Shown: positions 11,679-23,147 of the stretch, piece after piece | How the letters are laid out: each line of letters starts with the position of its first letter | Position numbering within the stretch: the stretch's first letter is position 1 | Assembly: GCF_028476545.1 (NCBI RefSeq) | Contig: NW_026732587.1 | Span: 1 to 64,000, forward strand | Reading direction: 5' to 3' | DNA: 64,000 nucleotides | DNA from: Physella acuta | Taxonomy: Eukaryota > Mollusca > Gastropoda > Physidae | The notes under the pieces: generated by a model | The model's database searches: none | What the model saw: the letters and a program-made list of their open reading frames with translations, nothing else | Told to the model about the DNA's origin: nothing | Translations under genes and position numbers: made by a program

Positions 11679-11684
11679 AATAAA
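11679..11684 (+). terminator. Poly(A) signal AATAAA, ISG12 copy 2
   Basis: AATAAA about 700 nt after the stop, conserved in copy 3 at 17591-17596 and degenerate (AATTAAA) in copy 4 near 25247. A closer AATAAA overlaps the stop codon itself (10978-10983) and is less likely. Confidence 0.45.
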
Positions 11685-11865
11685 AATTATTAAAAAAAAC
11701 ACCTTTTTCATAAGCCTACACGTTTATGTTTGTGTTGTATGCTGATGTTTGTGGGTTGTCGTGTCGTGTGCTGAACGTAAATCTCTTTACATTCTGGTTC
11801 TTTACATGACGTATAACTGATATTTGATTTCAGTTTTTTGTCTGTAAGTGGGGCATTGGGTTTTA

Positions 11866-12375
11866 ACTGGGGCAGTGGGTTTTAACGGTGGGTTTTAACT
11901 GGGGTAGTGGGTTTTAACGGTGGGTTTTAACTGGGGTAGTGGGTTTTAACGGTGGGTTTTAACTGGGGTAGTGGGTTTTAACGGTGGGTTTTAACTGAGG
12001 TAGTGGGTTTTAACGGTGAGTTTTAACTGGGGTAGTGGGTTTTAACGGTGGGTTTTAACTGGGGTAGTGGGTTTTAACGGTGGGTTTTAACTGAGGTAGT
12101 GGGTTTTAACGGTGGGTTTTAACTGGGGTAGTGGGTTTTAACTGGGGTAGGGGGTTTTTAATGGAGTAGTGCGTTTTAATGGTGGGTTTTAACTTAGGTA
12201 GTGGGTTTTAACGGTGGGTTTTAAATGGGGTAGTGGGTTTTAACGGTGGGTTCAACTGGGGTTGTGGGTTTTAACGGTGGGGTTTAACTGGGGTTGTGGG
12301 TTTTAACGGTGGGGTTTAACTGGGGTAGTAGGTTTTAACGGTGGGTTTTAACTGGGGTTGTGGGTTTTAGCGGTG
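11866..12375 (+). repeat. 32-bp G/T-rich minisatellite (unit 1)
   Basis: About 16 units of GTGGGTTTTAACGGTGGG plus TTTTAACTGGGGTA. Repeated almost identically in unit 2 (about 18428-18941). In unit 3 a degenerate start is seen near 25405-25500. Confidence 0.9.
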
Positions 12376-13830
12376 GGTGCCCCAAAAGATTTTAATTTGA
12401 CACTAGATTTTTGAAAACTTTTTAGAAATGTTGAAATATTATAATACGTGTAAACATTTTAACACTAATTTTAGGAAAAGCATTTCGGCAAGTAAAATAT
12501 AAAAGTTGTAAAAATATTTTCGCAACGTGTATGAACACCTAAGCCTCTCGTTGCTAGTAAGGGTGATTATTAGGAGCCTGATTAGATAGAATAAAAGGTT
12601 TATTTTAGAATCGTAATTAGCATCGGTGTAGTAGGCTACATGTTTAGAGTTGTAAATGTAATCGTATTGTCATTTGTGTGTATCTATCTATGATTCACAG
12701 ACCCCTAGTGGTAAATAAGGTTTTATTTCAATTCTCAAAATATCTGCCCAGTGTCATTTGTTGATTATATCAAACTGAAACTCTTAAACTTATCTGGGTT
12801 GGCTTTGGTAGAGAACCGGACATTCTAGGGTTATAAAATGTACGGAGAGAAGTTTTCCAACAATCCTTTAACACAAAAGACTGTGGAAAATGGACAAATG
12901 CTCGGTAAACCATGTTGAAAACTTGGCCTCTACTAGGTAAACAATGTTGAAAACTTGGCCTGTACAAGGTAAACAATGTTGAAAACTTGGCCACTACAAG
13001 GTAAACAATGTTGAAAACTTGACCTTTCCATGACCTTTGAAGTTGTTATCAAAGAGGAAGTGAGAACGTAAAGAGGAAGTCATAACGTAAACGGATTAAC
13101 GTGGGCTACATAGATCTGATTACGGTATCTCCTATCAAAATCTACATACATCTGTCAGTGGTTGGGGTTTTGGACAAATCTTGTTACTCTTTTTGAACCT
13201 CTCTAATGCAAAATGAACACATGTAATTTTTTTTTATGCCCATACCACTACAGTGTTTGTTGCTTTTGACAAGAATTCAAATTTCAATATTTCGTGTTCA
13301 ATAATAATTCATTTCGGAGATGTTGGTAGAGAATACAACTAGTAGTCTCTAGCTATATACAAATTTATCTAAGTTAATATAAATAATATCGCATGAAAAT
13401 ATTGATATAATGAAATCGATCAATATAATCCTCGAACTGCACTTGTTTGGCATTATTTCACGCTCCAGTGATTACCCCACTGGCTCCATGCCATTAAAGT
13501 GAGGTATTCTGGTGTAACCACGGGGCTAGAACTACACAACATTCACATCTAAAAGGTGTGTGAAATCACATGTCACGTCATCTACACATAAAACATGTGT
13601 GAAATACACGTCTAGATCATAACACCATAAATGTATAAAACGTGTGTGAAATACATGTCTACATCTCAGCATCTGCATGTAGAAGTAGAAGATGTGAAAA
13701 TACGGGGTTCTTTGTTTGTAAAGTCAAACACTTAAAGAGCTCAAAAAGTAGTTTAATGATTGGCGTAAACAAAGGTATATATGAAAGGAAAAGTTAATGA
13801 ATGCTATCAGCCAATCTGTAAGCTGTAGAC

Positions 13831-14046
13831 CAGGGGTGTCCAAACTACGGCCCGCGGGCCGGATGCGGCCCGCGATGTCCTCTCATCCGGCCCGCGGAGA
13901 TCTTTTTGTCCACGGAAAAACGTTTGTTGGTGATGACTGAAGAACTTTCTCCAGAAAAATCAAAAACATATCTGGAAGAAACTGGCCCCCGAACTGAAAT
14001 TTGATAGTTGATGCGGCCCTCGGACTGAAAAGTTTGGAGACCCCTG
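13831..14046. mobile_element. hAT-type MITE with 8-bp target duplication (unit 2)
   Basis: Copy of the element at 8091-8306, carried along by segmental duplication: same ends, same CTGTAGAC duplication, same flanks. Confidence 0.92.
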
Positions 14047-14269
14047 CTGTAGACGAAATATCGATTAACTCACACATTCACTCAATAAGGTGTGGAAAAC
14101 GTCCAAAATGTTTACTTCATTTTCTGTAGTTGTTCTTTTTATTTTATTTTAGAACTTTTTATAAATTTTACCTTTTTTTTAAGTCTAAATATAACACAGC
14201 TTATATTAATTCCCTATACACACAACATGCCAGTTCTTGCTATGTAAATCAGAACACGTAATATTGATT

Positions 14270-14352
14270 GAAAAGGAAATTAGAATTCCAAAAAAAGTTA
14301 TATCACGTGTTCCTTGTGGTGACGTGTAACTTGAAACGGTAGCCTATAAATA
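14270..14352 (+). promoter_or_regulatory. ISG12 copy 3 promoter: ISRE-like and TATA, GAS site changed
   Basis: GAAAAGGAAA at 14270-14279 and TATAAATA at 14345-14352 are kept. The GAS-like motif of copies 2 and 4 (TTCCAAGAA) reads TTCCAAAAA here, losing the second half-site by one base. Confidence 0.55.
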
Positions 14353-14400
14353 CTGGAGCACAGTGCCACGCCCTGTAACAGAGACTGTAGTGGTTCAAGC

Positions 14401-14954
14401 TGCACCACACCTGTGATCTAGAGACTTACAGATTGCACCACACCTGTGATCTAGAGACTTACAGATTGTACCATACCTGTGATCTAGAGACTTACAGATT
14501 GCACCACACCTGTGAGAAACTTACAGATTGCACCACACCTGTGATCTAGAGACTTACAGATTGCACCACACCTGTGATCTAGAGACTTACAGATTGTACC
14601 ATACCTGTGATCTAGAGACTTACAGATTGTACCACACCTGTGATCTAGAGACTTACAGATTGCACCACACCTGTGATCTAGAGACTTACAGATTGTACCA
14701 CACCTGTGATCTAGAGACTTACAGATTGCACCACACCTGTGAGAAACTTACAGATTGCACCACACCTGTGATCTAGAGACTTACAGATTGTACCATACCT
14801 GTGATCTAGAGACTTACAGATTGCACCACACCTGTGAGAGACTTACAGATTGCACCACACCTGTGAGAAACTTACAGATTGCACCACACCTGTGAGAGAC
14901 TTACAGATTGCACCACACATGTGAGAAACTTACAGATTGCACCACACCTGTGAT
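14401..14954 (+). repeat. 5' UTR minisatellite of ISG12 copy 3, about 20 units
   Basis: Same 33-bp unit as copy 2, mixed with shorter units lacking ATCTAGAG (CCTGTGAGAAACTTACAG). One unit carries a C-to-A change creating ATGTGA at 14919-14924, a start directly followed by a stop. Confidence 0.9.
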
Positions 14955-14970
14955 TTCCATCAAAGCTAAA

Positions 14971-16892
14971 ATGACGAAATTTTACGCCTGCATGTTTATA
15001 CTGATACTCTTACCAGCTGGTACCAGTTCGTTTATGCTGGAGGCGGTGGGCATACTAGTAGGGGGAGCCGCAACTGCTGTTGTGGCGCCCTTTGCACTGT
15101 CGGCTGCTGGGTTCACTGCAGGTAATTTTTTTTTTTTAGTTTTTAGTAACGTTATAAGTCAGATACACAATTATTGTCTCAACATCGCTAGAAGTCGATA
15201 AAGATGCACAATTAATATCTCAACAATAAGAGAACTTCTAACACCAACCATTTCTAATCCTCTATTTAGACATTGCTCGAGATTTTAAATAGCTTATTAA
15301 TGGTATCGAGATTGTTGCTTCTCGAGACAAACCATTCTCGCTCTTTCCTGTCTAGAAAATTTTATATTGCAATAATTTTCATCCATTCTATAGTCATCTA
15401 TTTATAATGTGAATGGAAGGAGTCTTGTCCAGATAAGCCTCGCCACTAATGCAAAAATTTCACGCGCGAAAATTTAAGCCTCAACACTTTTAGCCAGCTC
15501 ATTGAGGGTTAGTTATAGGATTAGGGTTAATAGTACAGACATTTTCATACACATTATTGATGCCATGCCCCAATACCACCCTCTTGAATAAAATCTAAAA
15601 GTACAAGTTTCATGTTCCCTTTTTTACTTTATCGTATATACGAAGTATAGAAATCGTGCAAAAAAAATCGAGATTTTTTACAAATATCGACGTTTTACAC
15701 ATCCCTCAGTCGGAAAAACATAGTTTTGCAATCTTGTTTGTATGTCTGTGTGTGTATGTGTGTCTGTGTGTGTATGTGTGTAAACACGATAACTTGAATA
15801 CCGTTACAGCTAGGTTAATGAAATATATATATATATAAGTATTATATCAAAATCGTAGATCCGTATAAACTTTTGCGCGATTTCCGATAACCGGAAGTTA
15901 AACATTTTCTACTTTCAATTTTTCAAAAGCCTATAACTTGAATATTATTTCAGATAGATAAATGAAATTTCACACGTAAGTAAAATATCTAATTCTCTGC
16001 CTTCTGTCAATGTTTGAGTAATTTTCGTTGACCGGAAGTAATAATTTTTGCTATTTCCGATTTCTCAAAAATCGCATGTGAATTTATAAAGTACTAATAA
16101 TATTCCGCACTATTATGAACATTTTATTTGGGTTCACTTGGTGTGCAATTCTTTTTTCTACGAGATTTTATTCTATTTTAAAAAGTTTAAGTATTTAAAA
16201 TGGATTAAAAATCATGTCTATATCCCGAGTTGCCATCACCTGTTGTTTCATATAAGAATATTCGAGAAAGTTTAGGGGAGATCACTCCCGGTTTATTATA
16301 ATTTGGACAACTTCCAAAGACCCATCTTCAGAGTTTCTTCCAGGCATCTCTTCGGGGGGCGAAGCCCCTCCCCCCCCCCTCCCCGAAATTTTTTCTACTC
16401 CCCCCCCCCCTCCCGACCCGAACGAAATGAAATTTATATAATTTATATAGAAAATATATACTTTTAACAGTGTCCGCACCCCCCCCCCCGAAGAAAGTCT
16501 ACCACCGCCCCCCCCCCCCCGAAAATTTCAAGTGCCCCCCCCCCCCCCCCGGAGAAAAAAGTCTGGAAGAAACACTGCACATCTTGTCACTTATCACCAT
16601 TGTTCTAAGTTATGTTTCGGTAAAGTGATTGAAAAACAAGAGTTGTATCGCACTAATTAGAAATCTTTAACTATGTAATATCTGGTGTGTTTCAGCTGGT
16701 ATTACTGCTGGCTCTTGGGCTGCCTCGGCCATGTCTGCGGCAGCAACTTATGGAGTTGGTATGGGACTCGTTTCTACTTTTCAAGCCGCTGGAGCCGCTG
16801 GTATCGGTGTTGCGACGGTAGGAGCAGGTAGTGTCGCCGGTGGTATCGTTGGACACGCAGCGAGTCATGTAAAAGAGAGCAGTCAGAAATAA
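14971..16892 (+). CDS. IFI27-like: IFI27/ISG12-like protein, copy 3 (two exons)
   Basis: Exons 14971-15121 and 16696-16892 encode the same 115-residue protein as copy 2, with signal-peptide-like start and glycine/alanine-rich ISG12 core. Gene structure, splice phase and UTRs match copy 2. Differences lie in control sequences: the 5' UTR array is longer and holds a start-stop uORF, and the GAS-like promoter site is altered. A copy made by recent segmental duplication. Confidence 0.92.
15122..16695 (+). other. Intron of ISG12 copy 3 with repeats
   Basis: Near-identical to the intron of copy 2, including the TG-rich microsatellite (about 15738-15782) and the poly-C MITE, with small indels in the C tracts. 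Confidence 0.75.
16329..16577. mobile_element. Poly-C MITE, hAT-like, in the intron of ISG12 copy 3
   Basis: Duplicate of the element at 10416-10666 with the same inverted ends and flanking CCCATCTT / CACATCTT. Confidence 0.7.
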
Positions 16893-17590
16893 AATTAAAA
16901 CTGCTAGGCTGCTTTAATTTGATATTTTGATTTAAGGAACGTTGAGCCAACATTTTCTGTAGTTTATTTTTAGTAGGTCCTACAAATTAAAAGCTAACAA
17001 AAATAAAAAAAATAAAAAATTACATAAAAAAAAAACAAGAGGTCAAGGTTATGATACAAATAACAGAAGATCGAATACATCCTGGAAGAACTCCGTGTTT
17101 TAGGTGCACTAATCGTTATGCTGCTCATGTCCGCATGAGCAAAGTAATGAAACTACGTGTACTCGGTAACACAGGGAAAATACTTTCTTAACATTTTCGT
17201 GCACACGAAGATGCAGAAAGGATTTGAAAAAAAATATTTAAAAAAATAATCGATCTATATTCTTTGTATCTGGAAACTATCTTTACAACAATAACAATAG
17301 GCTAAAATATACTTTTAAATTTTGTATAGCAATCATTTTGTACTGTTATGTTTAAATTAATTAGTTTAAGAAATGAATTGATTTTTATTAATATAAAAAT
17401 GTTTGAAATATTTTATAACATTTGTATTAAGTGCTCTTGTAAATATTTAGCTTTTTAAATTTGACAATAGTTTTTCTCATTTTAAAAATCGATTGTTACA
17501 CAACTCGGACTAAAAAAAATAGCTATAGATTCCAATTTGTTTTTGTCTCAGTAGTTTTAAACATGTGTAAATTAGATGCACAATGTAGCA

Positions 17591-17596
17591 AATAAA
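17591..17596 (+). terminator. Poly(A) signal AATAAA, ISG12 copy 3
   Basis: AATAAA about 700 nt after the stop, at the same place as in copy 2. The foldback insertion begins only about 12 bp downstream. Confidence 0.45.
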
Positions 17597-17607
17597 AATT
17601 ATTAAAA

Positions 17608-18262
17608 AAAAAAAATTCATAAAAAACGTTTTAATAACAAGCTTTTATGTAATGATGCACTAAAAAGTAGAAAATAAATTATAGACTACTATTTAAATAA
17701 CTATAAAGAAAAGCGTGGGTCACTTTAGTATCTATTGGATACCTTTACTAATGTTAAGGAAGACACCCACGCTTTTCTTTATAGTTATTTAAATAGTAGT
17801 CTATAATTTATTTTCTACTTTTTAGTGCATCATTACATAAAAGCTTGTTATTAAAACGTTTTTTATGAATTTTTTTTCAGTACTTTACATGTTTTATCTA
17901 CAATAGAGTTACATGACTAAAAACCATTGCGCGCCTACTGAATATCACGTTCAGTAGGCGCGCAATGGTTTTTGAACGCAGCCATTACGTGGTCGTGATG
18001 GCGCAGCTATTGATGACGCGTGTGGTGTGGTTGGCTAGACATGCCTACTAATTCGGTCCAAATTTTAATTAATTCATAAAAAATCAATTAGGCATCCAAT
18101 TAAGTCAAATTTAGTTTCAGATTGCATTGTCTTCATGTCTTGACCCACGTGCCAACTGTGAATCGTGTCGGTCAAGTAGAACTGTCCGAATTTTCACTCC
18201 TGCGTTTCCGTCAAGACAGACTTACGACAGACAGAGGAAGTGAGTTAAATAAAAGCTTGTAA
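17608..18262. mobile_element. Unit-2-only insertion with long inverted repeats
   Basis: About 650 bp absent from the same place in unit 1 (after AATAAAAATTATTAAA, before ACACCTTTTTCATAAG). It opens with a 113-bp/113-bp inverted repeat (17608-17720 and 17765-17877, 44-nt loop), then a second hairpin with 24-bp arms (17919-17942 and 17950-17973, 7-nt loop). Part of it (GCGCGCCTACTGAACG and AAAAAACGTTTTAATAAC) recurs in the unit 3 insertion at 21767-22637. Near its ends ACAAGCTTTTAT (17637) and ATAAAAGCTTGT are inverted. No coding region. Probably a foldback-type non-autonomous DNA element; the family is not known to me. Confidence 0.75.
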
Positions 18263-18427
18263 AAACACCTTTTTCATAAGCCTACACGTTTATGTTTGTG
18301 TTGTATGCTGATGTTTGTGGGTTGTCGTGTCGTGTGCTGAACGTAAATCTCTTTACATTCTGGTTCTTTACATGACGTATAACTGATATTTGATTTCAGT
18401 TTTTTGTCTGTAAGTGGGGCATTGGGT

Positions 18428-18941
18428 TTTAACTGGGGCAGTGGGTTTTAACGGTGGGTTTTAACTGGGGTAGTGGGTTTTAACGGTGGGTTTTAACTGG
18501 GGTAGTGGGTTTTAACGGTGGGTTTTAACTGGGGTAGTGGGTTTTAACGGTGGGTTTTAACTGAGGTAGTGGGTTTTAACGGTGAGTTTTAACTGGGGTA
18601 GTGGGTTTTAACGGTGGGTTTTAACTGGGGTAGTGGGTTTTAACGGTAGGTTTTAACTGAGGTAGTGGGTTTTAACGGTGGGTTTTAACTGGGGTAGTGG
18701 GTTTTAACTGGGGTAGGGGGTTTTTAATGGAGTAGTGCGTTTTAATGGTGGGTTTTAACTTAGGTAGTGGGTTTTAACGGTGGGTTTTAAATGGGGTAGT
18801 GGGTTTTAACGGTGGGTTCAACTGGGGTTGTGGGTTTTAACGGTGGGGTTTAACTGGGGTTGTGGGTTTTAACGGTGGGGTTTAACTGGGGTAGTAGGTT
18901 TTAACGGTGGGTTTTAACTGGGGTTGTGGGTTTTAGCGGTG
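18428..18941 (+). repeat. 32-bp G/T-rich minisatellite (unit 2)
   Basis: Duplicate of the array at 11866-12375 with the same order of unit variants. Confidence 0.9.
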
Positions 18942-19955
18942 GGTGCCCCAAAAGATTTTAATTTGACACTAGATTTTTGAAAACTTTTTAGAAATGTTGA
19001 AATATTATAATACGTGTAAACATTTTAACACTAATTTTAGGAAAAGCATTTCGGCAAGTAAAATATAAAAGTTGTAAAAATATTTTCGCAACGTGTATGA
19101 ACACCTAAGCCTCTCGTTGCTAGTAAGGGTGATTATTAGGAGCCTGATTAGATAGAATAAAAGGTTTATTTTAGAATCGTAATTAGCATCGGTGTAGTAG
19201 GCTACATGTTTAGAGTTGTAAATGTAATCGTATTGTCATTTGTGTGTATCTATCTATGATTCACAGACCCCTAGTGGTAAATAAGGTTTTATTTCAATTC
19301 TCAAAATATCTGCCCAGTGTCATTTGTTGATTATATCAAACTGAAACTCTTAAACTTATCTGGGTTGGCTTTGGTAGAGAACCGGACATTCTAGGGTTAT
19401 AAAATGTACGGAGAGAAGTTTTCCAACAATCCTTTAACACAAAAGACTGTGGAAAATGGACAAATGCTCGGTAAACCATGTTGAAAACTTGGCCTCTACT
19501 AGGTAAACAATGTTGAAAACTTGGCCTGTACAAGGTAAACAATGTTGAAAACTTGGCCACTACAAGGTAAACAATGTTGAAAACTTGACCTTTCCATGAC
19601 CTTTGAAGTTGTTATCAAAGAGGAAGTGAGAACGTAAAGAGGAAGTCATAACGTAAACGGATTAACGTGGGCTACATAGATCTGATTACGGTATCTCCTA
19701 TCAAAATCTACATACATCTGTCAGTGGTTGGGGTTTTGGACAAATCTTGTTACTCTTTTTGAACCTCTCTAATGCAAAATGAACACATGTAATTTTTTTT
19801 TATGCCCATACCACTACAGTGTTTGTTGCTTTTGACAAGAATTCAAATTTCAATATTTCGTGTTCAATAATAATTCATTTCGGAGATGTTGGTAGAGAAT
19901 ACAACTAGTAGTCCCTAGCTATATACAAATATATCTAAGTTATCATAAGTAATAT

Positions 19956-20361
19956 TTTTTTTTTAAATTTTTTTTAATACTTTTATTTGCAATTAAAACA
20001 AGTACATCAACATCACATTTTTTACATAGTTTCAAATGAAAAAGAAAGGTTTTGAACATGTACATAATGAATATTTACATGATGTCATGTATATGATTAT
20101 AACAAAAATTACAAAAGATGGCAGTAAAAGGGGTGAAGGTCAAATAAAAGTGTCAGAAGTCTGGGTGGGGAGTGGAAAGGATATTTTTCCGAGAATGACA
20201 AAGGGCCAGTGGAGCATTTTCTATGTAGGGAAGCAAAATAAGTTGACTAGTTAAAAGAGTGTTTATTTATGTACTGGTCGCATTGAGTTTTCAAAAGGTT
20301 GCTGTGTAAAAAAATGAGGGGAAAGAAACAAGATTTAGAACTTTAAAAAGTAAATGAATAG
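19956..20361 (-). mobile_element. Poly(A) retro-insertion, minus strand
   Basis: About 406 bp starting with a T-rich tract (poly(A) on the minus strand), flanked by the 11-bp direct repeat ATAAGTAATAT (19945-19955 and 20362-20372). Absent from units 1 and 2, where ATAAATAATAT is single. Fits an L1-type retrotransposed fragment (LINE 3' end, SINE or transcript copy). The 72-residue plus-strand frame inside is not recognisable. Confidence 0.65.
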
Positions 20362-20382
20362 ATAAGTAATATCGCATGAAAA

Positions 20383-21411
20383 TCTAATATATAAAGCTCA
20401 ATTCTGTATATATGTTTGTAAAAACAAGTTAGTCGTTGAAATACTTCTATGTGTTTAAGTGTTAGACTATTATCGTGCTCATAGTCTAAATTTATAAGTT
20501 AAAAAATTACTGTTGAAAGTGTTGGGAAATAATTTTAATTTTTCAAACTGATAGTAATAATTGTCGGCATGTTCTTTAAACACAATTTTAAAAAAATAAC
20601 AAAAATTCTAATTATGTCTGAAAATTATTGATATTTAGTCCTTTGGCACTTACTTCCCTTTGATAAATTAGGAAAACACAATTACTTCCCTTTATAAAAC
20701 ATTCCATTAGTGGAAAAGAATTTACTTTTTATTACTTTGTTTTGGTGTTGGGAAAAAATAATTACATAATTAGCGGGGATTGATCAAGTGCAAATGTTGT
20801 AGGTATTTTACGAATAAGCTTGGAGTATTATAATTGTTCATTTGGTTTGATTTGGCACCTACGTTCGTTTAAGTGAGTGCAAAAGACTATGAATAAGTTG
20901 GGGTACTATAGTCGATTATTAAGCTGAAACAGGCGATTCTGCCCCGGCCCCCGGGCTAGACTGTGAGCACTTTGCGTTTATGTTCGAGTTAGTGTTTTCT
21001 TTGTGTTTAGGTTGGGTTTGCGTTAGTGGTTGCGTTTTGATTTGGTTCGTTTTTGTTCTTTTTTTTTTTTCGTTTTCGTTTGTGTTTTTTTCTTTGGGTT
21101 TGTGTTTGTATTTGTGTTTGTGGTTGGTTTTGCGTTTGAATTTGGTTTGTTTTCGTTTGCTTTTTCGTTTGTGTTTTTTTTTCTTTGTGTTTGTATTGGT
21201 GTTTGTGATTGTGGTTGGGTTTGTTGTTAGGTTTTTGTTTTCGTTTGTATTTGTAATTGTGTTAGCGTTATGTTTGCGTTTTGTTGTTTTGGTTAGTTGT
21301 GGTTTGGGTGGGCAATGCCGGGTTTATGATGATTACTAAACACACAGGTAATGGTCTTTAACAGAAAGTTTTTTCACAGAAGCCAGAGCAGGGCCTAGTC
21401 GGGACGGCTAG
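20383..21411 (+). mobile_element. Non-autonomous Helitron
   Basis: 1029 bp starting TCTAATATATAAAGCTC and ending GGGACGGCTAG, inserted between A and T: the host reads GAAAA/TATTGAT in units 1 and 2 without it. 5'-TC, 3'-CTAG and AT target without duplication are Helitron hallmarks. The last 30 nt are GC-rich with short complementary blocks. The middle (about 20975-21300) is strongly G/T-biased. No Rep/helicase is coded. Confidence 0.8.
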
Positions 21412-21766
21412 TATTGATATAATGAAATCGATCAATATAATCCTCGAACTGCACCTGTTTGGCTTTACTTCACGCTCCAGTGATCACCCCATTGGCTCCA
21501 TGCCATTAAAGTAAGGTATTCTGGTTTAACCCCGGGGCTAGAACTACACAACATTCACATCTAAAAGGTGTATGAAATCATATGTCACGTCATCTACACA
21601 TAAAACATGTGTGAAATACACGTCTAGATCATAACACCATAAATGTATAAAACGTGTGTGAAATACACGTCTAGATCAGAACACCATGAATGTATAAAAA
21701 ATGTGTGAAATACATGTCTAAATCTCAGCATCTCCATGTAGAAGTAGCAGATGTGAAAATACGGGG

Positions 21767-22637
21767 TTTTTAGCGTAATTTCCATTCTGGAGAATTGCGT
21801 TTATTAACTCGTCATTTCTGGGAATGGATGGATGGATGAATGAATGAATGGATGAATGTGTGTCCGGGCTTTAAGTCGTATCTCCTCCTCAACGAAGCAA
21901 TATCGATGACTAGTTCCAAAAGCAATTATGTTAAGCAAGTTACGAGAATGAGCATAGGCCATAAAAATTCCGGGTTTCTTTCATGTATTTCCCGTAAAAG
22001 CCAAAAAACCTCGAAAAAAATGCAGTTTTTTGCCCATATCTCGGCAACCAGACCACTTAGCGACTTGAAACATGTACCAATCGATTCCTGCCATAATTTA
22101 GAACAATATTGCCGAAGAAAGTTTTCAAAAATATCCTCTCGTTCGGTAACAAATTTTAAAATTACATAAACACCTACAAACCGATCGCTCTTCTAGCTTG
22201 AACGCACCCCATCATTATACGTCAGAGCTATTTTTAGATAACATAAGGAAATTGCGCATAAATGTCACTAGACTTTTTTAATTAACTTGCGCGCCTACTG
22301 AACGTGATGGCGCAGCCATGGAACGCGATGACGCATCTATTGAACGTGATGACGCGTGTGGTGTGGTTGTATATACATGCCGGAAGTAGAGATCTATCAT
22401 CTTAATGATTATCATGTTGATAATCAAGTTCAACTAACCAATGGTTTTAATAACCCTGCTCTTGATTTCAAGGTGCTTAGTTTAGTTAGTAGTTAGGTTT
22501 ATTTAATAAAAAACGTTTTAATAACTAACCAATGGTTTTACTAACCCTGCTCTTGATTTACGCTACGACAGAGCTATTTTTAGATAACATAAGGAAATTG
22601 CGCTAAAATTGTCACTAGACTTTTTAATTAACTTGTT
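21767..22637. mobile_element. Unit-3-only insertion related to the unit 2 foldback element
   Basis: About 870 bp absent from units 1 and 2 (between AATACGGGGTT and TTGTTTGTAAA). Two direct repeats of about 65 bp (22221-22287 and 22568-22634, sharing CAGAGCTATTTTTAGATAAC) flank a segment with GCGCGCCTACTGAACG and AAAAAACGTTTTAATAAC shared with 17608-18262. The open frame at 21840-22169 is not recognisable. Confidence 0.55.
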
Positions 22638-22971
22638 TGTTTGTAAAATCAAACACTTAAAGAGCTCAAAAAGTAGTTTAATGATTGGCGTAAACAAAGG
22701 TATGTATGAAAGGAAAAGTTAATGAATGCTATCAGCCAATCTGTAAGCTGTAGACGAAATATCGATTAACTCACACATTCACTCAGCAAGGTGTGGAAAA
22801 TGTCCAAAATATTTAATTCATTTTCTGTAGTTGTTCTTTTTATTTTATTTTAGAACTTTTTATAAATTTTACCTTTTTTTTTAAGTCTAAATATAACACA
22901 GCTTATATTAATTCCCTATACACACAACATGCCAGTTCTTGCTATGTAAATCAGAACACGTAATATTGATT

Positions 22972-23054
22972 GAAAAGGAAATTAGAATTCCAAGAAAAGT
23001 TACATCACGTGTTCCTTTTGGTGACGTGTAACTTGAAACAGTAGCCTATAAATA
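22972..23054 (+). promoter_or_regulatory. ISG12 copy 4 promoter: ISRE-like, GAS-like, TATA
   Basis: GAAAAGGAAA (22972-22981), TTCCAAGAA (22988-22996) and TATAAATA (23047-23054), same order and spacing as copy 2. Conservation through a diverged duplicate supports function. Confidence 0.6.
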
Positions 23055-23114
23055 CTGGAGCACAGTGCCACGCCCTGTAACAGAGACTGTAGTGGTTCAA
23101 GCTGCACCACACCT

Positions 23115-23123
23115 ATGATCTAG
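23115..23123 (+). promoter_or_regulatory. Two-codon uORF (ATG ATC TAG) before ISG12 copy 4
   Basis: Lies in the single 5' UTR repeat unit, ending 24 nt before the main start codon at 23148. Copy 2 lacks any ATG in its leader; copy 3 has a start-stop ATGTGA. Confidence 0.5.
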
Positions 23124-23147
23124 ACACTTACAGACTGACACATCAAC

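Larger units (their letters stand above)
5131..12377 (+). repeat. Segmental duplication unit 1 (holds ISG12 copy 2)
   Basis: Starts with GTGCCCCAAAAGATTTTAAT, which recurs at 12378 and 18943. The unit runs: copy-1-like 3' flank, 32-bp minisatellite, upstream region with a hAT MITE, ISG12 copy 2, 3' flank, second 32-bp minisatellite. From about 7281 on it is almost identical to unit 2, while 5131-5560 differs from unit 2 by several percent. Confidence 0.85.
12378..18942 (+). repeat. Segmental duplication unit 2 (holds ISG12 copy 3)
   Basis: Nearly identical to unit 1 from about 13021 to 17607, and its first 1 kb (12378-13385) is nearly identical to the start of unit 3 (18943-19945). Period between matching points is 5740 bp for unit 1 to 2 and 6566 bp for unit 2 to 3. 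The 826-bp difference is explained by a longer 5' UTR array (174 bp) and an extra insertion of about 650 bp (17608-18262). Confidence 0.88.

Noticed and set aside
20980-21339. Hydrophobic 119-residue open frame
   Set aside because: Low-complexity product of the G/T-rich tract inside the Helitron; no start context or family.
21840-22169. 109-residue plus-strand frame in the unit 3 insertion
   Set aside because: No recognisable family and a biased simple-repeat start (ATGGATGAATGA); most likely chance.
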